Source: Candidatus Saccharimonadota bacterium (GTDB taxonomy: Bacteria; Patescibacteriota; Saccharimonadia; Saccharimonadales; Saccharimonadaceae). From it: a DNA stretch of 12,912 nucleotides. Below the pieces are notes generated by a model. The model was not told the origin of the DNA. It did no database searches and saw only the letters and a program-made list of their open reading frames with translations. Location of the stretch: NCBI GenBank assembly GCA_900555675.1, contig UNSN01000019.1:1-12912 (forward strand), read 5' to 3'. This document shows, in pieces, positions 5,876 through 11,672 of this stretch. Numbering within the stretch: the stretch's first letter is position 1; every line of letters begins with the position of its first letter. The translations under genes were made by a program, and so were the position numbers.

Positions 5876-6082
5876 CTATTTTTTCTTAGAAATCGTCAAA
5901 AAGCCGTTGCGTGGGTTTTCTTTCACAATACGATCTTCTGGCAGATCACATGGTGTACCCTTTTCATTCTTCTCAACCTTAGCGAAGAAGTAAATAGTTT
6001 GAGTCTTGCCGCCGCGCAAAGTTACGTCAGTCTTGTGCAAGTAATATGTGATGCCCTTTGAGTTGGTATGTTTATAAGCCAT
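5876..6082 (-). CDS. Conserved-looking small basic protein, 68 residues, function unknown
   Basis: Starts MAYKHTNSKGITYYLHKTDV, continues TLRGGKTQTIYFFAKVEK, ends FLTISKKK. It is soluble, basic and likely beta-rich, with one cysteine and no signal or membrane segment. From memory, similar short proteins with the YYLHxxDVxLRGG...IYFFAK pattern occur in Saccharibacteria, but I know no assigned function. It has the best ribosome site in the window: AGGAGGT, 10 nt before ATG 6082. It also has a consensus TTGACA -35 box and a strong terminator, which together suggest high expression. A structural or nucleic-acid-binding role would fit, but that is inference. Confidence 0.85.
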   Translation of the reverse strand: MAYKHTNSKGITYYLHKTDVTLRGGKTQTIYFFAKVEKNEKGTPCDLPEDRIVKENPRNGFLTISKKK

Positions 6083-6120
6083 TTGGTTATATACCTCCTA
6101 TTAATGATATACCTATATAG

Positions 6121-6148
6121 ATTACTATCTCTATATCACCCCTGTCAA
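6121..6148 (-). promoter_or_regulatory. Promoter of the 68-residue protein gene, with flanking inverted repeats
   Basis: Minus strand: perfect TTGACA (6148-6143) with AGTAAT (6126-6121) at 16 nt as the best -10. The leader contains ATATAG/CTATAT (6115-6120 and 6131-6136, 10 nt apart) and outer GATATA/TATATC (6106-6111 and 6132-6137), a possible operator or leader hairpin. The -35 lies immediately after the stop of the preceding gene. Confidence 0.5.
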
Positions 6149-6149
6149 G

Positions 6150-6815
6150 CTAAAAAAGCTTATTTCGTCGTCTAAGCATCAACTTTAACATCCCCAGAAC
6201 AACCAACCTCATTACGATAATCATGGCAATAAATATCGTCACCAGCAAAGACCACCCCGCGTAATCAGCTGACCATATCGGCGAGACGAAAGTGTGATAA
6301 TACGGCTCGGTTGAAGGCGCTTCAAACTGCAAGTTAGTGGCTTTCGCGGCAGGATATTTCGCCCACTCCTCGTTAATACAATTGATATACCTCGGATCCG
6401 CCTGTGTCGTAAATCGGCCGTAACCGCCTTGCTGCGCTCTAGCATCACAGACAGCCCTAACTTTCGACACAGTATCATTATTAGACTGATTTTTTATCTC
6501 CTCCTCGAACTCTTTCAGCTTCCGGTCATACATTTGTTTATACGTATGATCCAGCGCAATCTTCCCCGGATCAGCGTTCATATGCGTAGATACATAACGC
6601 TGCAAATCGTATAGTCGCTGCTGAAGATTGACTATATCTCCAGCCTTATCTGCATTTTCTACAGATTCTCGTCGCTCAACCATGCCAACATTGTTCAGCC
6701 TCAAAAAAGTTGCCGAAATAAAACCAGACATGATCAATAAAACGACCAACTGCCAAGTCTTAATCTGACTGAGTCGCTTAATTCTGAACTTGGTTTTCTT
6801 CTTATCTATAGCCAT
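6150..6815 (-). CDS. Membrane-anchored protein with a large extracellular loop, function unknown
   Basis: 221 residues: a basic cytoplasmic N-terminus (KKKTKFRIKR), TM1 at about 21-39, an extracytoplasmic region of about 145 residues with a coiled-coil-prone part (55-120), two cysteines (123 and 146) that could form a disulfide, then TM2 at about 186-212 and a basic end (LRRRNK). The N-in, C-in topology fits the positive-inside rule. The ATG at 6815 is preceded by AAGGTGG. No family is recognised. It shares its general design (secreted helical region with a Cys pair) with the protein at 10423-10965, without obvious sequence identity. It is divergent from murC, sharing a promoter region of about 85 bp. 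Confidence 0.85.
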   Translation of the reverse strand: MAIDKKKTKFRIKRLSQIKTWQLVVLLIMSGFISATFLRLNNVGMVERRESVENADKAGDIVNLQQRLYDLQRYVSTHMNADPGKIALDHTYKQMYDRKLKEFEEEIKNQSNNDTVSKVRAVCDARAQQGGYGRFTTQADPRYINCINEEWAKYPAAKATNLQFEAPSTEPYYHTFVSPIWSADYAGWSLLVTIFIAMIIVMRLVVLGMLKLMLRRRNKLF

Positions 6816-6838
6816 CCCACCACCTTCTCTATGGTTTT

Positions 6839-6867
6839 AGTATAGCAAATTATCCCAATGACGTGAA
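6839..6867 (-). promoter_or_regulatory. Promoter of the two-helix membrane protein gene
   Basis: Minus strand: TTCACG (6867-6862), 17 nt, TATACT (6844-6839) with TGC before the -10. It is divergent from the murC promoter. Confidence 0.65.
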
Positions 6868-6871
6868 TATT

Positions 6872-6888
6872 ACTACCGCTGCGGTGGT
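6872..6888. promoter_or_regulatory. Palindrome in the murC promoter, candidate operator
   Basis: ACTACCGC-T-GCGGTGGT: 17 bp, seven of eight arm positions symmetric. It occupies the murC -35/-10 spacer and ends on the first base of TATAAT, so a bound protein would block that promoter. This is a sequence observation; no regulator is identified. Confidence 0.4.
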
Positions 6889-6893
6889 ATAAT
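6885..6893 (+). promoter_or_regulatory. Extended -10 promoter of murC (leaderless)
   Basis: TGGTATAAT, a consensus extended -10 ending 6 nt before the murC ATG, so +1 is predicted at 6900, the A of the start codon. No good -35 is seen, as is usual for extended -10 promoters. Confidence 0.75.
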
Positions 6894-6899
6894 ATTTGT

Positions 6900-8150
6900 A
6901 TGCGAATTTATTTTTCAGGAATTGGCGGCGTTGCCATCGGACCGCTGAGCAGAATTGCCTTAGGGGTCGGGTATGGTGTTTGCGGCTCCGACAAATCACC
7001 AAGTCTTATCACAAACGAACTAGAATCAGCCGGAATTCCTATTTCTTTTGACCAATCTGGCGCGTTCTTGCAATCAGAGCACGATAAATCACCATTTGAT
7101 TGGTTTATTTACACCGCTGCTTTACCAGAAAATCACCCAGAATTAGTCTTGGCGCGAAAACTAGGCATAAAAACCAGCAAGCGCGACGAGTTATTAGCGC
7201 AAATAATCGCCGACAAAAACCTGAAACTTATCGCGGTCGCTGGCACCCACGGAAAAACCACAACAACGAGTATGCTAGTCTGGGCAATGGAGCAATTGCA
7301 AATTCCTGTTAGTTATTCTGTAGGTTCGACTTTAAGTTTTGGACCGAGCGGAACGTTTGATAAAAATAGTCAATTTTTCGTATACGAGTGTGATGAATTT
7401 GACCGCAACTTTTTGCATTTTTCTCCAGAAATTAGCCTTATCACATCTGTTGATTACGACCATCCAGACACATATCCAACAAAAGAATCCTACTTAGACG
7501 CCTTCCGTGAATTCGGCGAAAAATCTAAAAAAGTTATCGCGTGGCAAGAAAATTCCGCCATATTTGATGAGAAAAATCTAACAATCTTGCACGATTCCAA
7601 TAAAAATATCACTCTACCCGGCGAGCATAACCGAAAAAATGCTACTTTGGTGATCGAAGCTTTGAAATATATGGGAGCGGACACAGAGGAGTCAGAAATA
7701 TACCAAGCAATAAACTCCTTCCCCGGATCAGGACGACGTTTTGAAAAGCTCGCCGAAAATCTATATTCTGACTATGGACATCACCCAGTTGAAATTCAAG
7801 CGACACTACAGATGGCTAAGGAGCTGTCTAATGATGTAGTCCTGGTTTATCAGCCACACCAAAACGTTCGCCAGCACGAGATAATTGGTCAATACACTAA
7901 TGATATTTTCCGTGACGCCAATGAAATTTACTGGCTGCCAACTTACTTAACGAGGGAGAATCCAGATTTGCCAACCTTGACGCCACAACAACTTGCCAAA
8001 AATATCGACAAAGAAAAAGTTCGTTTCGCCGAATTAGATGACAGTTTATGGCAAGAAATAACCGCGGCAAGGAACTCTGGAAAGCTCGTCCTGTGCATGG
8101 GCGCTGGCACAATCGACGGATGGATTCGCGAGCAATTAGCTAAAAATTAG
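6900..8150 (+). CDS. murC: UDP-N-acetylmuramate--L-alanine ligase
   Basis: Cytoplasmic ATP-dependent ligase that adds the first residue (L-Ala) of the peptidoglycan stem peptide. The 416 residues show the N-terminal GIGGVAIGPLS (7-17), P-loop AGTHGKTTTT (114-123), ECDEFDRNF (163-171), GEHNRKNA (241-248), GSGRRFE (276-282), the MurC-type DYGHHPVEI (291-299) and the C-terminal GAGTIDGW (401-408). DYGHHP points to MurC rather than Mpl. It is shorter than E. coli MurC (491) but contains all three Mur domains. The start ATG has no Shine-Dalgarno; a TATAAT 6 nt upstream predicts a leaderless mRNA. It ends tail-to-tail with the mazG-like gene, overlapping by 4 nt. No other mur genes are in the window. 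Confidence 0.94.
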   Translation: MRIYFSGIGGVAIGPLSRIALGVGYGVCGSDKSPSLITNELESAGIPISFDQSGAFLQSEHDKSPFDWFIYTAALPENHPELVLARKLGIKTSKRDELLAQIIADKNLKLIAVAGTHGKTTTTSMLVWAMEQLQIPVSYSVGSTLSFGPSGTFDKNSQFFVYECDEFDRNFLHFSPEISLITSVDYDHPDTYPTKESYLDAFREFGEKSKKVIAWQENSAIFDEKNLTILHDSNKNITLPGEHNRKNATLVIEALKYMGADTEESEIYQAINSFPGSGRRFEKLAENLYSDYGHHPVEIQATLQMAKELSNDVVLVYQPHQNVRQHEIIGQYTNDIFRDANEIYWLPTYLTRENPDLPTLTPQQLAKNIDKEKVRFAELDDSLWQEITAARNSGKLVLCMGAGTIDGWIREQLAKN

Positions 8151-8494
8151 CGATCATCGCCGCTGCCGTGAATCTTCCCTCGACTCTGGCGGCTAAGCAG
8201 TTTATCATTATTTCTGCGAGCCACTTCCTCTAAACTACAACCAAGCAAATGCGCTATAGAATTGACATACCAAAGCACGTCACCGAGCTCTTTTATTATT
8301 GCGCCGCGATCATTCTCTGAAATCTCGCCATTTTTATCACGTAGGATTTTCTTAAATTTCTCCATGACTTCGCCAGATTCGCCACTTAATCCCAATATCT
8401 GCGCCATCAACCTCGCGTCAACATCACCATATTTATGAGAATCTTTATCTGTTAAAGTAGAAATTGCTTTAGTCGAATAATCGTTAAATTGCAT
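8147..8494 (-). CDS. MazG-like nucleotide pyrophosphohydrolase
   Basis: 115 residues with the MazG-type metal motif: ESGE at 39-42 and ELGD at 69-72, the ExxE...ExxD arrangement that holds Mg2+, in the context GLSGESGEVMEKFKK and KELGDVLWYVNSIA. Single-domain proteins of this all-helical superfamily hydrolyse (d)NTPs to the monophosphate, often as house-cleaning of non-canonical nucleotides; the exact substrate cannot be told. It is second in an operon with trmB: 17 nt after its stop, with SD GAAAGGA before ATG 8494. Its stop codon overlaps the murC stop (shared TTAG at 8147-8150). Confidence 0.88.
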   Translation of the reverse strand: MQFNDYSTKAISTLTDKDSHKYGDVDARLMAQILGLSGESGEVMEKFKKILRDKNGEISENDRGAIIKELGDVLWYVNSIAHLLGCSLEEVARRNNDKLLSRQSRGKIHGSGDDR

Positions 8495-8511
8495 AATATT
8501 CCTTTCGTTTA

Positions 8512-9153
8512 TTAGCGCGTAACTCTTACGAAATTAATAGTTTTTCCTTCGCCAATCCACCTTTGTTCGTAAGTCGTCATTATTTTATATTCGTCACTTA
8601 GCGCGGATTCATGAAGATCAAAACTCAACTCTTTAATTTGCCACTTTTCTGCCACCAATTGCTCCAAGCTCCAACAGAAAAAATTGTGATCGTCGTGTTT
8701 GATTAATAAAGATCCGTCCGGTGCCAGCAATGAAGAATACTTCTTCAAAAAATTAGGATGAGTCAAGCGGCGCCCAGCGCTATGTTTCCTCGGAAACGGA
8801 TCAGGAAATGTTACCCAAATTTGCTCCAAAGAATTCTGCTCCACTAATTGGTCTATTTGGTCAGCCCGCACTCGAACAAAAAACACATTCTCCAGCCCTT
8901 TTTCCTCAGCAATTTTCGCGCCCTTCTGCAACCGATCGCCTTTCACGTCAATTGCTAAAAAGGTCTTTTCGGGATGGCGCAATGCAAGCTCCACACTGAA
9001 TAGTCCAGTTCCAGCACCGATTTCCAAACAATCGACTTCCCGTTCTATCCACTCGTCAAACTCAAAACATAGAGGTGAATTGTGGAATAAAGCGAATTTA
9101 TACTTCTTACGTTTTCTGGTGATAATAAATTGATTCGGATCGACAAAACTCAT
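8512..9153 (-). CDS. trmB: tRNA (guanine-N7-)-methyltransferase
   Basis: SAM-dependent cytoplasmic enzyme that forms m7G46 in the tRNA variable loop. The 213 residues show the SAM site EIGAGTG at 44-50, the acidic end of strand 2 FLAIDVKGDRL (65-75), and the TrmB signature VTFPDPFPRKHSAGRRL (114-130; family consensus FPDPWPKxRHxKRR), then a typical C-terminal domain. Length is normal. All three tRNAs in the window have G46. The ATG at 9153 has no Shine-Dalgarno; a TATAAT 7 nt upstream predicts an essentially leaderless mRNA. The divergent mscS promoter has its -35 box inside the first codons of this gene. Confidence 0.95.
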   Translation of the reverse strand: MSFVDPNQFIITRKRKKYKFALFHNSPLCFEFDEWIEREVDCLEIGAGTGLFSVELALRHPEKTFLAIDVKGDRLQKGAKIAEEKGLENVFFVRVRADQIDQLVEQNSLEQIWVTFPDPFPRKHSAGRRLTHPNFLKKYSSLLAPDGSLLIKHDDHNFFCWSLEQLVAEKWQIKELSFDLHESALSDEYKIMTTYEQRWIGEGKTINFVRVTR

Positions 9154-9168
9154 ATTTTCTATTATACT
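9140..9168 (+). promoter_or_regulatory. Promoter of the MscS-type channel gene
   Basis: TCGACA (9140-9145), 17 nt, TATACT (9163-9168). The -10 ends 9 nt before ATG 9178, so the leader is at most about 3 nt. The -35 overlaps the trmB start region, and the -10 overlaps the trmB -10 on the other strand. Confidence 0.75.
9161..9166 (-). promoter_or_regulatory. -10 box of trmB, overlapping the mscS -10
   Basis: Minus strand TATAAT ending 7 nt before the trmB ATG; +1 would be at about 9154. The weak -35 (AAGCTT at 17 nt) lies in the mscS coding start. The shared CTATTATACTA makes this a face-to-face bidirectional promoter. Confidence 0.6.
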
Positions 9169-9177
9169 AAATCAATA

Positions 9178-10080
9178 ATGGATAAGCTTATAAAACAGTT
9201 TTTAGATTCTTCTACGTTAGGTCAATGGCTGCATAGCAACAACCTTGGCTGGCTAATTAGTGAGCGCATTATCGACACAGTCAGCATTATTATCGGCTCT
9301 GTTTTTGTTTATTTTCTGGGAAAATATTTATTGTCTTGGACTATCCATTATTCTATACGCTCCACCGCTAAACATCGTTCCTGGCACCGTAAAGACATAG
9401 AAAAGCGCGAAAAAACTCTCATCCAATTAACTCGCAGTTTCTGGCAAATTATTATAATTTTCTATGTCGCCGCAATTGTCGCCAATAAGCTATTCCTATT
9501 TGATTTATCGCCGCTATTCGCTAGTGCTGGCATAATCGGTGTGGCATTAGGATTTGGCGCTCAATCACTCGTTAAGGACTTCTTGTCTGGTATTTTCATC
9601 ATCGCCGAAAATCAATATCGTGTTGGCGATGTTGTTGACGTAATGGGAGCCGCTGGAACCGTCGAGAGAGTTGGTACTCGCACTACTGTTATACGAGATT
9701 CTGAGGGCAATGTTCATTATGTTCCGAATGGCACGATTCAGCACGTTATCAATAAAACTATGGGCTATAGCATGTCGCGATTCAGCATTTATATCGACCC
9801 AAGTTCTGACATTTCTGCAGTTACAGACATCATTAATGCCACCGGCCAAGAATTGGCTAAAGAAAAGGCTTGGCAAAAGAAAATTATCGATCCGCCTAAA
9901 TTCGTTTCCGTTGGTGACATTACTGGACGAGGAACAGAATTGATCATTGCCGGAAAAACCCAACCATCCGATCAGTGGTCTGTTACCTCTGAAATGCGAC
10001 ATCGATTGTTACAAAACTTTGATCGCGAAGGAGTTCTTCTGGCGACTCTGCCGACCCCAACCTCAATAACCAGAAGATAA
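9178..10080 (+). CDS. MscS-family small-conductance mechanosensitive channel
   Basis: Homo-oligomeric membrane valve that releases solutes on hypo-osmotic shock. 300 residues: three helices (about 31-53, 86-104, 113-143). The pore helix TM3 is SAGIIGVALGFGAQSLVKDF (116-135), rich in the Gly/Ala pattern of MscS and ending with the family's GFGAQxLVKDxxxG. The beta domain carries YRVGDVV (147-153), GTVERVGTRTT (160-170) and VPNG (182-185), the usual IPNG. The C-terminal alpha/beta domain follows. Length is close to E. coli MscS (286). The start is ATG 9178, because the promoter ends at 9168; a longer frame from TTG 9130 would start upstream of it. It ends 5 nt before the convergent gene at 10086, with no terminator seen. 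Confidence 0.93.
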   Translation: MDKLIKQFLDSSTLGQWLHSNNLGWLISERIIDTVSIIIGSVFVYFLGKYLLSWTIHYSIRSTAKHRSWHRKDIEKREKTLIQLTRSFWQIIIIFYVAAIVANKLFLFDLSPLFASAGIIGVALGFGAQSLVKDFLSGIFIIAENQYRVGDVVDVMGAAGTVERVGTRTTVIRDSEGNVHYVPNGTIQHVINKTMGYSMSRFSIYIDPSSDISAVTDIINATGQELAKEKAWQKKIIDPPKFVSVGDITGRGTELIIAGKTQPSDQWSVTSEMRHRLLQNFDREGVLLATLPTPTSITRR

Positions 10081-10085
10081 AAAAA

Positions 10086-10430
10086 TTAATTATTAGACAA
10101 ACCCAATTCTTTATCGCTTAACACATCATTAGAAAACGCTTTGATCTTATTCACACTCTCTACTTCTTTGTCATAAATTCCCAAAAATTCCTTCAACGTA
10201 TCCTTGTTTACTGAGCCTTGCGCGTCAAATTCGTGACTTTTCTCATTCGCATCCTTGCTAATTTGCTTGCGGCGAGAAGCGTATTCTGGGCGACTCAAAT
10301 CCAATCGATAAGCGTCAGTCTTGTAATACATAAACATCGCAATCGATACTAATAAAATCGAAACTGCAATAGTCAGCCCAATAAACGTAGCGAATTTATA
10401 ACTACGGAATAATTCCTTAGCTCTATTCAT
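10086..10430 (-). CDS. Small single-span membrane protein, function unknown
   Basis: 114 residues: a short basic N-terminus, one membrane helix at about 14-36, then a charged, helical extracytoplasmic region of about 78 residues with no cysteine. The ATG at 10430 overlaps the end of the upstream gene by 8 nt, and GGAGGG just before it lies in that gene's last codons, so the two are translationally coupled. The likely partner is that secreted protein. No family is recognised. Confidence 0.8.
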   Translation of the reverse strand: MNRAKELFRSYKFATFIGLTIAVSILLVSIAMFMYYKTDAYRLDLSRPEYASRRKQISKDANEKSHEFDAQGSVNKDTLKEFLGIYDKEVESVNKIKAFSNDVLSDKELGLSNN

Positions 10431-10965
10431 TAGACCCTCCAGACAGCGAATTTTTAATAGCTTGCACTTCTTCTTTATATCTCACTAACAATCCATCCAA
10501 GATTTTCACATCCTCAGAAAGTTTATTACGAGCCTCGCGAGCGACGGTCAATTTTTGATAATAGTCCGCCACATTATTAGAGCAATTTGCGCGCTGAAGA
10601 TCGGTCATCGCAGTATCGTAATCGTTGTAATTGCTATTAAACTTAAGTCTCGTCGACTCGAACTCATTAGTAATATTCACCAACTTTGAGCTGTCCAGCT
10701 TATTGATTGCCAACCGACCGTTCAGCCTGGCCATAAGTTTGGTAGAAATAGAATTATATCTCTGTCCAACATTAACTCTAGTTAGAGCGTCATTGGTGTG
10801 GATGTTTTTAATAGCAACTCTTACGGAACTACAATTTCGTTCAAGCATTTTTATAATCTCAGAATCAGCCGTAGCATCAACCGACTGAGCCTCAACTGCT
10901 CGTGGCGTCACTAACAAACTAGAAGCAATCAAAAAAGACGCGAGATAGAAAGTAACTTTTTTCAT
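10423..10965 (-). CDS. Secreted helical protein with a cysteine pair, function unknown
   Basis: 180 residues from ATG 10965. A classical Sec signal peptide, MKKVTFYLASFLIASSLLV, is followed by a likely cleavage after AVEA (residue 26). The mature part is helical with coiled-coil tendency and has exactly two cysteines (45 and 128), which could form an extracellular disulfide. An in-frame GTG at 10968 is an alternative start. No ribosome site is visible; TTGACT-18-TGAGATAAT upstream puts +1 at or next to these codons, predicting a leaderless mRNA. The gene overlaps the following membrane protein gene by 8 nt, so the pair may form one envelope complex. No family is recognised. Confidence 0.82.
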   Translation of the reverse strand: MKKVTFYLASFLIASSLLVTPRAVEAQSVDATADSEIIKMLERNCSSVRVAIKNIHTNDALTRVNVGQRYNSISTKLMARLNGRLAINKLDSSKLVNITNEFESTRLKFNSNYNDYDTAMTDLQRANCSNNVADYYQKLTVAREARNKLSEDVKILDGLLVRYKEEVQAIKNSLSGGSNE

Positions 10966-10972
10966 CACTTAT

Positions 10973-11002
10973 ATTATCTCACGTCTTCTTGAATAGAGTC
11001 AA
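10973..11002 (-). promoter_or_regulatory. Promoter of the secreted protein gene
   Basis: Minus strand: TTGACT (11002-10997), 18 nt, GATAAT (10978-10973) with TGA before the -10. +1 is predicted at 10966-10965, on the start codon. It begins right after the YtxH-like gene stop, so reading from upstream is also possible. Confidence 0.7.
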
Positions 11003-11005
11003 ATA

Positions 11006-11275
11006 TTACTTGAAACGTTTTTCGACGTTGCCCTTAACATCTTTTGCGGTTTCTACTACAGCGTCTCCAACTTTCTGAGAGCCAGCTTTCAATGAGTCTA
11101 CACTGTCTTTAGCTGCAGCGGTCGCTTTGCAAGCCACCTTTTCAGTGTCGGCTTTCAATTTTACAGCCTTATCCTTCAAGTCTTTCCTTGTTTCCTTGCC
11201 GCTCTTTGGTGCAGTTAAAATTCCAGCTGTAAAACCTGCTGCTACTGCTCCGATAATTGCTAAAACTTTTTTCAT
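11006..11275 (-). CDS. YtxH-like small protein (gas-vesicle/general-stress type)
   Basis: 89 residues: a hydrophobic glycine/alanine-rich N-terminus VLAIIGAVAAGFTAGILTAPKSGKETRKDL typical of YtxH-domain proteins (read within residues 4-33), then an amphipathic Lys/Ala-rich repeat-like helix (KAVKLKADTEKV..., ...DSVDSLKAGSQKVGDAV) of the kind seen in stress and late-embryogenesis-type proteins. It is probably membrane-associated through the N-terminal helix. The SD AAAGGAG precedes ATG 11275 closely, and the gene is 19 nt downstream of the 73-residue membrane protein gene, in one operon. YtxH proteins are often stress-induced in Firmicutes; the role here is not known. Confidence 0.85.
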   Translation of the reverse strand: MKKVLAIIGAVAAGFTAGILTAPKSGKETRKDLKDKAVKLKADTEKVACKATAAAKDSVDSLKAGSQKVGDAVVETAKDVKGNVEKRFK

Positions 11276-11294
11276 ATATTTACTCCTTTTTTAA

Positions 11295-11516
11295 TTATTT
11301 TTTACGAAATAAACCTGATATTTCACTAAAAACTTTTGTTGGTGACAACCACTCAGTTGCACTAGCTACGTTAGTTGTAATTTTACTAACGCTTTTCATG
11401 ACTGTATTAAGTCTTACCAACAAGGCGATGACCACTGCCAGTAGCGTTACGATAATAACCGACAACAATCCTACGATGATTGATAATAAAACGATGGCTG
11501 TTTGGATATCTTCCAC
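11295..11516 (-). CDS. Small membrane protein paired with the YtxH-like gene
   Basis: 73 residues: a very hydrophobic helix at about 8-34 (LLSIIVGLLSVIIVTLLAVVI), then an amphipathic tail ending SGLFRKK. It resembles the small DUF948-type proteins that sit next to ytxH in many genomes, but the match is by general architecture only. The start is GTG 11516, supported by AGAAAGG about 8 nt upstream; no nearby ATG fits. It is first in the operon, behind a consensus promoter with a leader of about 80 nt. Confidence 0.8.
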   Translation of the reverse strand: MEDIQTAIVLLSIIVGLLSVIIVTLLAVVIALLVRLNTVMKSVSKITTNVASATEWLSPTKVFSEISGLFRKK

Positions 11517-11583
11517 GCTTTACCTTTCTGCAAAAGTTTATATTTGTTATGTTTATTTTAGCATGCTTGTTAAATTGTTTGTA

Positions 11584-11596
11584 TTAGATAATCTAA
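11584..11596. promoter_or_regulatory. Perfect palindrome at the predicted transcription start, candidate operator
   Basis: TTAGAT-A-ATCTAA, a perfect 13-bp inverted repeat lying directly over the predicted +1 (about 11597) of the small-membrane-protein/YtxH operon. A second perfect palindrome, ATAAGCTTAT (11612-11621), lies in the -35/-10 spacer of the same promoter. Confidence 0.45.
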
Positions 11597-11603
11597 CTAT
11601 TTC

Positions 11604-11632
11604 ACTATAGCATAAGCTTATTAAATTGTCAA
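11604..11632 (-). promoter_or_regulatory. Consensus promoter of the membrane protein/YtxH operon
   Basis: Minus strand: perfect TTGACA (11632-11627), 17 nt, TATAGT (11609-11604) with TGC extended -10. This is the strongest promoter in the window by match to consensus. Confidence 0.85.
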
Positions 11633-11658
11633 TAGGGATGTCTACTAATCGTTAATAA

Positions 11659-11664
11659 TATGAT
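11659..11664 (+). promoter_or_regulatory. -10 box of the VIT-type transporter gene
   Basis: TATGAT ending 8 nt before ATG 11673, giving a leader of 0-2 nt if used. No good -35 is seen and there is no ribosome site, so the assignment is tentative. Confidence 0.4.
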
Positions 11665-11672
11665 AAACTGGT

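Noticed and set aside
5815..5889. Plus-strand mini reading frame ATG GCA CCT... of 24 codons preceded by AGGAG
   Set aside because: The AGGAG is the 3' arm of the minus-strand terminator hairpin, the spacing to the ATG is only 2 nt, and no promoter precedes it.
6900..8150. Mpl (murein peptide ligase) instead of MurC
   Set aside because: The DYGHHP motif and overall pattern fit MurC, and a recycling ligase is less likely in a reduced genome; not fully excluded.
9130..9177. N-terminal extension of the MscS channel from TTG 9130
   Set aside because: It would lie upstream of or inside the promoter (TCGACA-17-TATACT), and it overlaps the trmB start; ATG 9178 is the natural MscS N-terminus.
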